A stretch of 64,000 bases of DNA, taken from NCBI RefSeq assembly GCF_019218755.1, contig NZ_JAHUWZ010000006.1, positions 62,001-126,000 of the forward strand. Direction: 5' to 3'. The DNA comes from Acidovorax sp. sif1233. GTDB taxonomy: Bacteria > Pseudomonadota > Gammaproteobacteria > Burkholderiales > Burkholderiaceae_C. The notes below the pieces were generated by a model. It had not been told where the DNA came from, ran no database searches, and saw nothing but the letters and a program-made list of their open reading frames with translations. Below, piece by piece: positions 11,937 through 20,492 of the stretch; the first letter of the stretch is position 1, and each line of letters starts with the position of its first letter. The position numbers were made by a program, and so were the translations under genes.

Positions 11937-12524
11937 CTATGCGGGCTTGCCGAGCAAGGCATCCTTGAGCTTCCAGTCGGCCGGTGTGTTGCCCAGCCAG
12001 ATGCCCAGCAGCGCGTGGAAGAATTCCGGCTCCTTGAAAGGCTCGCCCTGCGGCTTGCCCTTGACCGTGATCACCGTGCCGGTGCCGGGTATCCAGTCGA
12101 TCATGAACTGGTCGCCTGCCTGCAGCTTCTTGTGGTCCGAGAAGATCTGGCTCATGCGCAGCACGCCGGGAATCAGCTTGGAGAACGCCGCGCGGTCCAT
12201 GTTGTCCTCCATGCCGCGCGAGAAGAGCTTGCCCAGCTCGGTGGAGTCGATCTCGCGCAGCATGGTGATGCTCATGCGCTTGGGGCCCTTGAGCGCGGCA
12301 ATGTCCTGCGGCGTGTGGGCTTTCTTTTCGAGATACAGGCCGGCCGTGTAGACCTTGAAGACCGCCTTGTAGCGCACGCCCGCCCCATTGAGCTGCAGGC
12401 TGCTGCCGCTCAGGCTGGTGGTTTCTTCGTACTTGACGTCGGCCACGGTGATGGTCTGGGCAATGGCACCGGCCGTCAGCAGGCACAACGCTGCCGCTGC
12501 GGCGCATCGCTGGAGGAACTTCAT
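11937..12524 (-). CDS. chalcone isomerase-like exported protein
   Basis: A 195-residue protein with signal peptide MKFLQRCAAAAALCLLTAGAIAQ. AGGAG lies 6 bases before the ATG at 12524, which decides this start over a TTG two codons upstream. Segments such as GVRYKAVFKVYTAGLYLE, LREIDSTELGKLF and GDQFMIDWIPGTGTVI match the bacterial chalcone-isomerase-fold proteins. These are thought to bind fatty acids or other lipids rather than isomerise chalcone. The product is probably periplasmic. It is divergent from the trp cluster with no obvious functional link. Confidence 0.82.
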   Translation of the reverse strand: MKFLQRCAAAAALCLLTAGAIAQTITVADVKYEETTSLSGSSLQLNGAGVRYKAVFKVYTAGLYLEKKAHTPQDIAALKGPKRMSITMLREIDSTELGKLFSRGMEDNMDRAAFSKLIPGVLRMSQIFSDHKKLQAGDQFMIDWIPGTGTVITVKGKPQGEPFKEPEFFHALLGIWLGNTPADWKLKDALLGKPA

Positions 12525-12541
12525 GCGCAACTCCTAAAAAA

Positions 12542-12553
12542 GAACGGTCGTTC
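12542..12553. promoter_or_regulatory. inverted repeat upstream of chalcone isomerase-like gene
   Basis: GAACG-GT-CGTTC is a perfect inverted repeat, 17 bases before the ATG at 12524 and just beyond its ribosome site. Short palindromes of this kind are typical of TetR-type operators, but no TetR gene is in the window. Confidence 0.3.
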
Positions 12554-12656
12554 GTTTCAAATTGTTGCTGCACCTGCTTTTTGCCGCAACAGGGTTTTCG
12601 AGTGGTTGCGCGGCGCGGCGTTGCGCTGTGTCAAAAGCGGGGCGGCCGGGAACCTT

Positions 12657-12665
12657 TGCTACACT
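12657..12665 (+). promoter_or_regulatory. extended -10 promoter for the trp leader
   Basis: TGC followed by TACACT (12660-12665) is a good extended -10. No -35 is evident at normal spacing, which extended -10 promoters tolerate. The expected start of transcription (12671-12673) coincides with the ATG of the leader peptide. Confidence 0.5.
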
Positions 12666-12672
12666 TTGGGCC

Positions 12673-12756
12673 ATGTTCATTCACCACGTGTTCATCACAG
12701 GTTGCAGCGACCGGGGAGCCTGGCCCTGGCGTCAGCCTGTCTCCTTGAACGCCTGA
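12673..12756 (+). CDS. trpL: probable trp operon leader peptide, leaderless
   Basis: A 27-codon frame, MFIHHVFITG then CSDRGAWPWRQPVSLNA, ending TGA at 12756, which is 120 bases before trpE. It contains two Trp codons separated by one Pro (TGG CCC TGG), the signature of a trp attenuator peptide. There is no ribosome site before the ATG, and the promoter would place the mRNA 5' end at or within a base or two of it. Leaderless trpL genes are documented in rhizobia. The peptide would sense charged tRNA-Trp by ribosome stalling. The alternative is chance, given how short it is. Confidence 0.6.
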   Translation: MFIHHVFITGCSDRGAWPWRQPVSLNA

Positions 12757-12762
12757 TGGCAC

Positions 12763-12856
12763 CTGGGCAATTGCCCCAGCGTGCACCCGTGGCCCTACCG
12801 GGGCCGATTGAATGGACCGCAGCGCCCCCTTTTGTTGCCCGGGGGACACGCGCTGC
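12763..12856 (+). promoter_or_regulatory. candidate trp attenuator hairpins
   Basis: Several mutually exclusive pairings follow the leader peptide. CTGGG/CCCAG is at 12763-12779. GGCCC/GGGCC is at 12791-12805. GGGGC (12800-12804) can pair with GCCCC (12824-12828), and CTTTTGTT follows at once, a terminator-like arrangement. GCAGCGC plus CCCC (12819-12829) can instead pair with GGGGG and GCGCTGC (12841-12856). Choice among these could depend on ribosome position in the leader. I could not compute folding energies. Confidence 0.45.
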
Positions 12857-12876
12857 CACAGCTGGGAGCTCTTCCC

Positions 12877-14376
12877 GTGATCACAGAACTTGAATTCAAA
12901 AGCCTGGCCGGCGAAGGCTACAACCGCATTCCGCTCATGGCGGAAGCCTTTGCGGACCTGGAAACCCCTCTCTCCCTGTACCTGAAGCTGGCCCACAGCA
13001 AGGACGGCGGCAAGCACAGCTTCCTGCTCGAATCCGTGGTGGGCGGCGAGCGCTTCGGGCGCTACAGCTTCATCGGCCTGCCCGCGCGCACGCTGCTGCG
13101 CGCCAGCGGTTTTGGCGCCAGCGCCAAGACCGAGGTGGTGACCAACGGCGAGGTGGTGGAGTCCGCAGCGGGCAACCCGCTCGACTTCATCGAGGCGTAC
13201 CAGAAGCGCTTCAAGGTGGCCCTGCGCCCCGGCCTGCCGCGCTTTTGCGGCGGCCTGGCTGGCTACTTCGGCTACGACGCGGTGCGCTACATCGAAAAGA
13301 AGCTCGAAGACACCTGCCCGCCCGACACGCTGGGCTGCCCCGACATCCTGCTGCTGCAGTGCGAGGAACTCGCCGTCATCGACAACCTGTCGGGCAAGCT
13401 CTACCTCATCGTCTACGCCGACCCGGCCCAGCCCGAGGCCTACGCCAAGGCCAAGAAGCGCCTGCGCGACCTGAAGGACCAGCTCAAGTATTCGGTGAGC
13501 GCGCCCATCGTCAAGCCCACCGAGAGCCACCCCGCGCAGCGCGACTTCTCCAAGGCCGACTACCTCGCCGCCGTGGACCGCGCCAAGGAACTGATCGCCG
13601 CGGGTGACTTCATGCAGGTGCAGGTGGGCCAGCGCATCCACAAGCGCTACACCGAAAGCCCCCTGTCGCTGTACCGCGCGCTGCGCTCGCTGAACCCGTC
13701 GCCGTACATGTACTTCTACGACTTCGGCGACTTCCACGTGGTGGGTGCGAGCCCCGAGATCCTGGTGCGCCAGGAGAACACGCCCGACGGCCAGAAGGTC
13801 ACCATCCGCCCCCTGGCCGGCACGCGCCCCCGTGGCGCCACGCTGGAGAAGGACAAGGCCGCCGAGGTCGAGCTCATCAACGACCCCAAGGAGCGCGCCG
13901 AGCATGTGATGCTGATCGACCTGGCGCGCAACGACATCGGCCGCATCGCCAAGACCGGCACGGTGAAGGTGACCGAGGCCTTCGCCATCGAGCGCTACAG
14001 CCACGTGATGCACATCGTGAGCAACGTGGAAGGCATCCTCAACGACGGCATGACGGCCATCGACGTGCTCAAGGCCACCTTCCCGGCCGGCACGCTCACC
14101 GGCGCGCCCAAGGTGCATGCGATGGAAATCATCGACCAGCTCGAACCCACCAAGCGCGGCCTGTACGGCGGCGCCTGCGGCTACCTGAGCTACGCCGGCG
14201 ACATGGACGTGGCCATCGCCATCCGCACCGGCATCGTGAAGAACGGCACGCTCTACGTGCAGGCGGCCGCCGGCGTGGTGGCCGACTCGGTGCCCGAGCT
14301 CGAATGGAAGGAAACCGAGCACAAGGCCCGTGCGCTGCTGCGCGCGGCGGAGCTGGTCGAGGAGGGCCTCGAATGA
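12877..14376 (+). CDS. trpE: anthranilate synthase component I
   Basis: A 499-residue enzyme that converts chorismate to anthranilate with TrpG-supplied ammonia, the first step of tryptophan synthesis. The GTG at 12877 (VITELEFKSLAGEGYNRIPL) was chosen because GGGAG lies 8 bases upstream and homology starts here. The N-terminal SKAGRYSFIG-type region appears as GERFGRYSFIGL. The chorismate-binding domain has MQVQVGQRIHKRY, VVGASPEILVR, IRPLAGTRPRG, LIDLARNDIGRIA, GTLTGAPKVHAMEII and GGACGYLSYAGDMDVAIAIR. The length is normal. It overlaps chorismate mutase by 4 bases. Confidence 0.97.
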   Translation: MITELEFKSLAGEGYNRIPLMAEAFADLETPLSLYLKLAHSKDGGKHSFLLESVVGGERFGRYSFIGLPARTLLRASGFGASAKTEVVTNGEVVESAAGNPLDFIEAYQKRFKVALRPGLPRFCGGLAGYFGYDAVRYIEKKLEDTCPPDTLGCPDILLLQCEELAVIDNLSGKLYLIVYADPAQPEAYAKAKKRLRDLKDQLKYSVSAPIVKPTESHPAQRDFSKADYLAAVDRAKELIAAGDFMQVQVGQRIHKRYTESPLSLYRALRSLNPSPYMYFYDFGDFHVVGASPEILVRQENTPDGQKVTIRPLAGTRPRGATLEKDKAAEVELINDPKERAEHVMLIDLARNDIGRIAKTGTVKVTEAFAIERYSHVMHIVSNVEGILNDGMTAIDVLKATFPAGTLTGAPKVHAMEIIDQLEPTKRGLYGGACGYLSYAGDMDVAIAIRTGIVKNGTLYVQAAAGVVADSVPELEWKETEHKARALLRAAELVEEGLE

Positions 14377-14708
14377 CCCGCGCCATCGACAAAGTCAAAT
14401 CCTGCGCCGCCATGCCGGACGTGCGCCGCGAGGTGAACAGGCTGGACGACGTGCTGGTGCCCCTGCTGGTGGAGCGCGTGGGCTACATGACGCAGGCCGC
14501 GCGCATCAAGCAAGACGCCACGCAGGTGCGCGATGAGGCGCGCATACAGGCCATCGTGGACCGCGTGCGCGAGCAGGCGCTGGCCGAAGGCGGCGATGCC
14601 GACGTGATGGAAGCCATCTACCGCAGCCTCATGGAAGCCTGCATTGCCTATGAACACCGCGAGTTCGCCCGCCTGCGCGAATCCGCCTCTGCCGGGAGCG
14701 CCGCATGA
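14373..14708 (+). CDS. monofunctional AroQ-type chorismate mutase
   Basis: A 111-residue all-helical protein that should convert chorismate to prephenate. Its catalytic elements resemble AroQ: the first helix has [19 protein letters not shown], the second [13 protein letters not shown], then [17 protein letters not shown] and [17 protein letters not shown]. It has no signal peptide, so it is cytoplasmic. ATGA overlaps link it to trpE before and trpG after. Its place between the two anthranilate synthase subunits puts both enzymes that compete for chorismate on one mRNA. Confidence 0.88.
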   Translation: MTRAIDKVKSCAAMPDVRREVNRLDDVLVPLLVERVGYMTQAARIKQDATQVRDEARIQAIVDRVREQALAEGGDADVMEAIYRSLMEACIAYEHREFARLRESASAGSAA

Positions 14709-15277
14709 AACTCTTGATGGTCGACAACTACGACAGCTTCACCTACAACATCGTGCAGTACTTCGGCGAGCTGGGTGCCGAGGTCGAGGTGTTCCGCAAC
14801 GATGAAATCACGCTTGAAGGCATTGCGGCGCGCGCGCCCGACCGCCTGGTGATCTCGCCCGGCCCGTGCTCGCCCGCCGAGGCCGGCATCTCGGTGGCGG
14901 CGATCCAGCACTTCGCGGGCAAGCTGCCCATCCTGGGCGTGTGCCTGGGCCACCAGAGCATCGGCGCGGCCTTCGGCGGCACCATCGTCCGCGCGCAGGA
15001 GCTGATGCACGGCAAGACCAGCGTCATCACCACCACACAGCAGGGCGTGTTCGCGGGCCTGCCCGAAAAATTCACCGTGAACCGCTACCACTCGCTGGCC
15101 ATCGATCGCGCCGCGTGCCCCGACGTGCTGCAGGTCACGGCTTGGACGGATGACGGCGAGATCATGGGCGTGCGCCACAAGGAGCTGGCCATCCAGGGCG
15201 TGCAGTTCCACCCCGAAAGCATCCTCACCGAACACGGCCACGCGATGCTGAAGAACTTCCTGGAGCAGCGCGCATGA
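14705..15277 (+). CDS. trpG: anthranilate synthase component II (glutamine amidotransferase)
   Basis: A 190-residue class I amidotransferase that releases ammonia from glutamine for TrpE. It starts [20 protein letters not shown]. The oxyanion strand is ISPGPCSP, the nucleophile is Cys80 in [11 protein letters not shown], and the His-Glu pair is in VQFHPESIL near residue 170. It overlaps its neighbours on both sides by 4 bases. In many bacteria this subunit also serves folate (PabA) synthesis; no separate pabA is in the window. Confidence 0.96.
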   Translation: MKLLMVDNYDSFTYNIVQYFGELGAEVEVFRNDEITLEGIAARAPDRLVISPGPCSPAEAGISVAAIQHFAGKLPILGVCLGHQSIGAAFGGTIVRAQELMHGKTSVITTTQQGVFAGLPEKFTVNRYHSLAIDRAACPDVLQVTAWTDDGEIMGVRHKELAIQGVQFHPESILTEHGHAMLKNFLEQRA

Positions 15278-15807
15278 CGGCGCCGGCCGATGCTGCAGCA
15301 GCTTCCTCGGGCTCGCTCGCCCAGCTGTTCCAGTACAAGCGCTGGGCCAATGAAGAGTTGCTCGCGCTGGGCGAGGCGTCACAGGCGGTATTGCCCGAAG
15401 GCGACCGCCGGCTCTTCGTGCGCATCCTGAACCACACCTACGTGGTGGACCGCATCTTCGCGAGCCACCTTCAAGGCCTGCCGCAAACCACCTACACGGC
15501 CACCAACACCGAGGAAACGCCCGCATTGCCGGCCCTGCGCGAGGCGGTCCGCGCGTCGGACGACTGGTATGTGCAGTACGCGAACGGGCTCACCGCGGAC
15601 CAGCTGGCCGAGCCCGTGCAGTTCCGCTTCACCGACGGCGACACCGGCACCATGACCCGGGGCGAGATCCTGAACCACGTGGTGGTGCACGGCACCTACC
15701 ACCGGGGGGCGGCCGGCCGCATCCTGGCGGTGCACTCCGTGCCGCTGCCGCGCGACTCGCTCACCACCTTTCTGCACCGCCTGCAACCGGAGCGACGCTG
15801 GTCGTAA
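15274..15807 (+). CDS. DinB-family putative metal-dependent protein
   Basis: A 177-residue four-helix protein of the DinB/YfiT superfamily. [17 protein letters not shown] marks helix 1, [17 protein letters not shown] the first metal His, and [16 protein letters not shown] the two remaining His ligands. Relatives include thiol-dependent transferases, so a metal-dependent transferase role is possible, but the substrate is unknown. It overlaps trpG by 4 bases, so it is translated with the tryptophan genes although no role in that pathway is known. Confidence 0.85.
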   Translation: MTAPADAAAASSGSLAQLFQYKRWANEELLALGEASQAVLPEGDRRLFVRILNHTYVVDRIFASHLQGLPQTTYTATNTEETPALPALREAVRASDDWYVQYANGLTADQLAEPVQFRFTDGDTGTMTRGEILNHVVVHGTYHRGAAGRILAVHSVPLPRDSLTTFLHRLQPERRWS

Positions 15808-15811
15808 CACC

Positions 15812-16483
15812 ATGCCCGACAGCCACCAACTGCTCATGTTCATCGCGGCCGGCTGGCTGCTGAACCTTACGCCCGGCCCGGACGTGCTCTACATCGTGTC
15901 CAACGCGCTCAAGTCCGGCACCCGCGCGGGCATCGTCGCCGGCCTGGGCATCACGGCCGGGTGCTTCGTGCACATCTTCGCGGCCGCCGTGGGCGTGGGC
16001 GCGCTGCTGGCCACGTCGGCCACGGCGTTCACCGTGCTCAAGTGGGTGGGCGCGGCCTACCTGATGTGGATGGGCGTTCGCATTCTGCTGTCCAAACCGT
16101 CGGGCGACGGCGGCAGCGCGGCGGCCATCGCGGCGGCGCAGGCGGGGGCATCGTCCGGTGCCGCCACGCCGCTGTCCAAGATCTTCCTGGGCGGCTTCTG
16201 GACCAACGTGCTCAACCCCAAGGTCGCGATCTTCTTCCTGGCCTTCGTGCCGCAGTTCATCGCGCCCGGCACGGAGAACAAGGCGCTGGCCTTTGTGCTG
16301 TTGGGCGTGCTGTTCAACGTGAACGCGATTCCCGTCAACACGGGCTGGGCGCTGGCCGCGGGCTGGATGGCGCGCCGCATGGGCGCGGTGCAGCGCGGCA
16401 TGCACTGGCTGGACCGCATCGCAGGCGCGATGTTCATCGGCTTTGGCCTCAAGCTCGCCTTCACCGACCAACCGTCGAATTGA
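15812..16483 (+). CDS. LysE/RhtB-family amino-acid exporter
   Basis: A 223-residue inner-membrane protein with about six helices. The family signature [20 protein letters not shown] is at the N-terminus, followed by [20 protein letters not shown] and [17 protein letters not shown] hydrophilic loop rich in Ala/Gly (about 90-115) precedes [21 protein letters not shown]. The family exports amino acids and related metabolites. Its position 4 bases after the DinB gene and 37 before trpD makes an aromatic product or intermediate a plausible, untested substrate. Confidence 0.9.
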   Translation: MPDSHQLLMFIAAGWLLNLTPGPDVLYIVSNALKSGTRAGIVAGLGITAGCFVHIFAAAVGVGALLATSATAFTVLKWVGAAYLMWMGVRILLSKPSGDGGSAAAIAAAQAGASSGAATPLSKIFLGGFWTNVLNPKVAIFFLAFVPQFIAPGTENKALAFVLLGVLFNVNAIPVNTGWALAAGWMARRMGAVQRGMHWLDRIAGAMFIGFGLKLAFTDQPSN

Positions 16484-16520
16484 ACTAGATAGACACCGTC
16501 GCAAAGACACTGGAGACACC

Positions 16521-17552
16521 ATGTCCATCACCCCCCAGGAAGCGCTGCAGCGCACCATCGAGCACCGCGAAATCTTCCACGACGAGATGCTGCACCTGAT
16601 GCGCATGATCATGAGCGGCGAGCTCTCGCCCGTCATGACGGCGGCCATCGTCACCGGCCTGCGCGTGAAGAAGGAAACCATCGGCGAGATCACGGCCGCC
16701 GCGCAGGTGATGCGTGAGTTCTCCACCAAGGTCCACGTGCCCGACAGCAAACACCTGGTGGACATCGTGGGCACGGGCGGCGACGGCGCCAACACCTTCA
16801 ACATCTCCACCTGCTCCATGTTCGTGGCCGCAGCGGCGGGCGCCAAGGTCAGCAAGCACGGCGGGCGCGGCGTGTCCAGCAAGAGCGGCAGCGCGGATGT
16901 GATGGAGGCCCTGGGCATCCACATCAACCTCAAGCCCGAGCAGATCGCGCAGTGCATTGCAGAGGTCGGCATCGGATTCATGTTCGCGCCCAACCACCAC
17001 CCGGCCATGAAGAACGTGGCCCCGGTGCGCAAGGAGCTGGGCGTGCGCACCATCTTCAACATCCTGGGACCGCTGACCAACCCGGCCGGCGCGCCCAACA
17101 TCCTGATGGGCGTGTTCCACCCTGACCTCGTCGGCATCCAGGTGCGCGCACTGCAGCGCCTGGGCGCCGAACACGCTATGGTGGTCTACGGCCGCGACGG
17201 CATGGACGAAGTCAGCCTGGGCGCGGCCACGCTGGTGGGCGAGCTGAAGAACGGGCAGATCACCGAGTACGAAATCCACCCCGAGGACTTCGGCATGTCC
17301 ATGTCCAGCAACCGCGCCTTGAAGGTCGAATCCCCCGAGCAGTCGCGCGAAATGCTGATCGGCGTGCTCAAGGGCGAGCCGGGCGCCGCGCAGGACATCG
17401 TCTGCCTGAACGCGGGCGTGGCACTGTATGCGGCCAATGTGGTCGACTCGGTGCCCGCAGGTCTTGCCAAAGCGCGGGCTGCGGTCGCCTCCGGCGCAGC
17501 GCTGGCCAAGCTCGATCAGATGGTCACGCGCACGCATGCGCTGGCTGCATGA
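16521..17552 (+). CDS. trpD: anthranilate phosphoribosyltransferase
   Basis: A 343-residue enzyme joining anthranilate to [14 protein letters not shown] at 16521 has TGGAGA 5 bases upstream. Family motifs: [20 protein letters not shown], the PRPP loop [56 protein letters not shown] and [15 protein letters not shown]. The length is normal. A dispersed repeat occupies the 181-base gap to trpC. Confidence 0.97.
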   Translation: MSITPQEALQRTIEHREIFHDEMLHLMRMIMSGELSPVMTAAIVTGLRVKKETIGEITAAAQVMREFSTKVHVPDSKHLVDIVGTGGDGANTFNISTCSMFVAAAAGAKVSKHGGRGVSSKSGSADVMEALGIHINLKPEQIAQCIAEVGIGFMFAPNHHPAMKNVAPVRKELGVRTIFNILGPLTNPAGAPNILMGVFHPDLVGIQVRALQRLGAEHAMVVYGRDGMDEVSLGAATLVGELKNGQITEYEIHPEDFGMSMSSNRALKVESPEQSREMLIGVLKGEPGAAQDIVCLNAGVALYAANVVDSVPAGLAKARAAVASGAALAKLDQMVTRTHALAA

Positions 17553-17559
17553 AGATCAA

Positions 17560-17690
17560 CCCCCTGAGCAGTTGCGCCGCTTCCCCCTTCTCCTGCGGGA
17601 AGGGGGACGACACCCGCAGCCTGGCAAAGCCAGCTCTGCGGTGTCCTCCGCTTTGGGCCGCGCGGGCGTTGCGCTCGCGCCATGTTTCAA
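17560..17690 (+). repeat. dispersed post-stop repeat, copy 3 (variant)
   Basis: It starts 7 bases after the trpD stop. The first half matches the family (CCCCTGAGCAGTTGCGCCGC, TTCCCCC, GGGGGACGAC), but the GGGGCGGCCCTTGC block is replaced by an AGCCTGGCAAAGCCAGCT stretch before GGGCCGCGCG. It probably lies inside the trpD-trpC transcript. Confidence 0.65.
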
Positions 17691-17733
17691 CGTTCAATCG
17701 CGACCCCGCCGGGGTTGAAAAGGCAGGTTTCCC

Positions 17734-18534
17734 ATGAGCGACATCCTCAACAAGATCGTGGCCGTCAAGCACGAAGAAGTGGCCGCTGCGAAGAAGCGCA
17801 TGCCCCTCGACGCCATCCGCGCCGATGCCGAGAGCCGTGTGCTCACGCGCGACTTCGAAGGAGCCCTGCGCGCCAAGATCGCCAAGGGCCAGGCGGCGGT
17901 GATCGCCGAGGTCAAGAAGGCCAGCCCCAGCAAGGGCGTGCTGCGCGCCGACTTCATCCCTGCCGACATCGCACAGAGCTATGCCGATGGCGACGGCAAG
18001 GTGAGCGCGGCCTGCCTGTCGGTGCTGACGGACAAGCAGTTCTTCCAGGGCAGCGTGGACTACCTCAAGCAGGCGCGTGCCAGCTGCCAGCTGCCGGTGC
18101 TGCGCAAGGACTTCATGGTCGATGCGTACCAGATCTACGAGTCCCGGGCGATGGGCGCCGATGCCATCTTGCTGATCGCAGCCAGCCTGGACGACGCCCA
18201 GATGGCAGACTTCGAGGCCATCGCGCGCAGCCTGGACATGGCGGTGCTGGTGGAGGTGCACGACGGCGCCGAGCTGGAGCGCGCGCTCAGGCTCAAGACG
18301 CCGCTGGTGGGCATCAACAACCGCAACCTGCGCACCTTCGAGGTGACGCTGGACACCACCCTGGGCCTGCTCAAGGACGTGCCGGCCGACCGGCTGCTGG
18401 TCACCGAGTCGGGCATCCTGAAGCCTGACGACGTGAAGCGCATGCGCGATGCCGGCGTGCACGCGTTTTTGGTGGGCGAGGCGTTCATGCGCGCGCCGGA
18501 GCCGGGCGAAGCGCTGGCGAAGCTGTTCGCCTGA
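17734..18534 (+). CDS. trpC: indole-3-glycerol phosphate synthase
   Basis: A 266-residue TIM barrel that closes the indole ring. It begins [19 protein letters not shown]. Catalytic regions are [66 protein letters not shown] and [12 protein letters not shown]. It is not fused to TrpF, unlike the enterobacterial enzyme. TrpF, TrpA and TrpB are outside the window. Confidence 0.97.
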   Translation: MSDILNKIVAVKHEEVAAAKKRMPLDAIRADAESRVLTRDFEGALRAKIAKGQAAVIAEVKKASPSKGVLRADFIPADIAQSYADGDGKVSAACLSVLTDKQFFQGSVDYLKQARASCQLPVLRKDFMVDAYQIYESRAMGADAILLIAASLDDAQMADFEAIARSLDMAVLVEVHDGAELERALRLKTPLVGINNRNLRTFEVTLDTTLGLLKDVPADRLLVTESGILKPDDVKRMRDAGVHAFLVGEAFMRAPEPGEALAKLFA

Positions 18535-18545
18535 TTGCTTGTTTG

Positions 18546-18596
18546 CTCCTTATTTGATAGCTTATTGCGCTTGTCCATCAAGCGGTAGAGGCCTTT
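18546..18596 (+). repeat. AT-richer interspersed element before ung
   Basis: Contains TTTGATAGCTTATTGCGC and a perfect hairpin CGCTTG-TCCAT-CAAGCG (18568-18584), followed by GTAGAGGCC. The base composition is clearly lower in GC than its surroundings. I recall very similar GATAGC...GCGCTTG...CAAGCG...TAGAGGCC sequences as frequent intergenic elements in Comamonadaceae; this was not checked. Confidence 0.5.
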
Positions 18597-18602
18597 TTGA
18601 CC

Positions 18603-19319
18603 ATGAATGACGCCGCTGTAAATCCCACCCAGCTGCAAAGCGCCAACCCGGCCGACTGGCCGGTGGCCTCCGGCTGGCAGCCGCTGGTCGATGACTTCTT
18701 TGCTGGTGTGCGCGGCCAGTCGCTGCTTGCCTTTCTGCAGTCGCGGCTCGATGCGGGCGCGGTGATCTTCCCGCCCCGCCCGCTGCGGGCGCTGGAACTC
18801 ACGCCGCCGGACGAGGTACGCGTGGTCATCCTGGGCCAGGACCCCTACCACGGGCGCGGCCAGGCCGAAGGGCTGGCGTTCTCGGTGGCGCCGGGCGTGC
18901 GCCTGCCGCCCTCGCTGCAAAACATCTTCAAGGAAATGCAGCGCGACCTGGGCGTGGCTTTCCCGCCGTTTCCGAACCCGGGGGGCAGCCTGGTCAAGTG
19001 GGCGAAGAACGGCGTGCTGTTGCTCAACACCGGCCTCACGGTGGAAGAGGGCCAGCCCGCCAGCCATGCCGGCAAGGGCTGGGAGGCCCTGACCGACGCG
19101 GTCATCCGCCATGTGGCCGAGGGCGAGCGGCCCGTGGTGTTCATGCTCTGGGGCTCGCACGCGCAATCCAAGCGCGCGCTGATCCCCCAGGACCGAGGCC
19201 ACTTGCTGCTCCTGTCCAACCACCCTTCGCCGCTGTCCGCCCTGCGCCCGCCCGTGCCGTTCATCGGCAACGGGCATTTCGGCAAGGCGCGCGCGTTCCG
19301 GGCGCAGCACGGGTATTGA
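18603..19319 (+). CDS. ung: uracil-DNA glycosylase, family 1
   Basis: A 238-residue enzyme that excises uracil from DNA. The water-activating loop is VILGQDPYHGRGQAEGLAFS (Asp80), followed by PPSLQNIFKEM, VLLLNTGLTVE and the His loop LLLSNHPSPLSA. An in-frame TTG at 18597 sits 5 bases after GAGG and could be used instead; the ATG at 18603 is the conventional choice. The gene is convergent with the LysR gene. Confidence 0.95.
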   Translation: MNDAAVNPTQLQSANPADWPVASGWQPLVDDFFAGVRGQSLLAFLQSRLDAGAVIFPPRPLRALELTPPDEVRVVILGQDPYHGRGQAEGLAFSVAPGVRLPPSLQNIFKEMQRDLGVAFPPFPNPGGSLVKWAKNGVLLLNTGLTVEEGQPASHAGKGWEALTDAVIRHVAEGERPVVFMLWGSHAQSKRALIPQDRGHLLLLSNHPSPLSALRPPVPFIGNGHFGKARAFRAQHGY

Positions 19320-19344
19320 GGCGCCAGCGCGGCGGCGCTGCGCC
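19320..19344. terminator. hairpin between convergent ung and LysR genes
   Basis: GGCGCCAGCGC pairs with GCGCTGCGCC (one bulged base) across GGCG. It is stable, but without a T-run. Confidence 0.35.
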
Positions 19345-19352
19345 CCCGCGGT

Positions 19353-20264
19353 CTACCAGCGCCCCGGCAGCCGCTCCTTGAGCAGGTCGAGAAAGGCCTG
19401 CGCCGCCACGGGCAGGCTGCGGCCCGCCAGGGTCTGCACCTCCAGGTCGCGCAGGTCCATGCCAGGGTCGCTGATGGGCACGGCCACCACGGCGCCCGCC
19501 GCCACCAGGTGGCGTGCCGCGATCTCGCTGGCCACCGACAGCCCCCCGCCATGCGCCACGAAGTTGAGCACCGTCTTGGCATGGTTGCTGATGAGCACCG
19601 CCTCCAGCTGCAGGCCCTGGCGGCTGCACACGATGTCGATCATCTGGCGCACCGTGGTCTCGGCGGGCGGCAGGGCCAGGGGGTAGGCGACCATCTGCGC
19701 GAGCGTGACGCTGGCCGATTCCGCCAGCGCATGGCCGGGCGGGATGAGTGCCAGCACCGGAGCGCCTTGCCGGTAGGCGACCTCGATGTCCTTGTGCGGC
19801 GCACGGCTGAAGCACAGGCCGATGTCGGCCGCGCCGCTGCGCACCGCGTCGGGCACCTGGGCGGTGGGCAGCGAGATCACGCTGAACTGGATGCCCGTGT
19901 GCGTGCGCTGGAATTCCACACACAGGCGCGGCACCAACTCGTTGGCAAATGCGTCCGACGTGGCCAGACGCACCTGCCCCGCGCGCAGGCCCTGCAGCGC
20001 GCCGATCTCGCCCAGCGCGCGTTCGGCGTCCAGCACCGTGCGCCGGGCGTGCACGGCCAGGATCTCTCCGGCCGCGGTGAGCACCATACCGCGCGGGTGG
20101 CGGTCGAACAGCGGCGTGCCCAGCTGCGCCTCCAGCCCGGCGATCTGGCGGCTGAGCGCCGAAGCGGCCACGTGCAGCCGTGCGGAGGCTTCGGTGAGCG
20201 AACCGCTGTGCGCCACCTCCAGGAAGTAGCGCAGGGCGGTGTCTTGCAGGAGCTGGGGGCGCAT
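19353..20264 (-). CDS. LysR-family transcriptional regulator
   Basis: A 303-residue regulator. The N-terminal winged helix-turn-helix is LRYFLEVAHSGSLTEASARL, then HVAASALSRQIAGLEAQLG and PLFDRHPRGMVLTAAGE. The rest is the periplasmic-binding-like effector domain. It is divergent from a Bug binding protein and a GGT-like enzyme, so it probably controls those two; an inverted repeat with a T-N11-A core lies between them. Confidence 0.92.
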   Translation of the reverse strand: MRPQLLQDTALRYFLEVAHSGSLTEASARLHVAASALSRQIAGLEAQLGTPLFDRHPRGMVLTAAGEILAVHARRTVLDAERALGEIGALQGLRAGQVRLATSDAFANELVPRLCVEFQRTHTGIQFSVISLPTAQVPDAVRSGAADIGLCFSRAPHKDIEVAYRQGAPVLALIPPGHALAESASVTLAQMVAYPLALPPAETTVRQMIDIVCSRQGLQLEAVLISNHAKTVLNFVAHGGGLSVASEIAARHLVAAGAVVAVPISDPGMDLRDLEVQTLAGRSLPVAAQAFLDLLKERLPGRW

Positions 20265-20325
20265 GGGCAGGGCAGGGGGCTGGAGTGGGGCGTATTGCCG
20301 GGTGGCGGCCCAAAGTATGAAGTGG

Positions 20326-20391
20326 TTTGCCGCTGCGGCAAAGCTGCTTGCCTATTTGGCGTTGGTCTTCCGGGGGCTGGCTTCCTAAGAT
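20326..20391 (+). promoter_or_regulatory. LysR-type operator and promoter for the Bug gene
   Basis: TTTGCCG-CTG-CGGCAAA (20326-20342) is a perfect inverted repeat containing a T-N11-A core, as LysR sites do. It is followed by TTGGTC (20362-20367), an 18-base spacer and TAAGAT (20386-20391). The operator sits directly upstream of the -35, the classic activator position. Confidence 0.5.
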
Positions 20392-20492
20392 GGCTGTCTG
20401 GTTGCCCCCGGGCGGGGCCCTGCGGCTCCCCCTGTCCCTGTCTGCGTGCGCGGTCCGGCATCGCGCGTTTCCCCTTCTTCTGGAGTACTTGT

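Noticed and set aside
19509..20492. N-terminal extension of the Bug protein frame
   Set aside because: The extension is antisense to the LysR gene; a signal peptide and ribosome site place the start at 20493.
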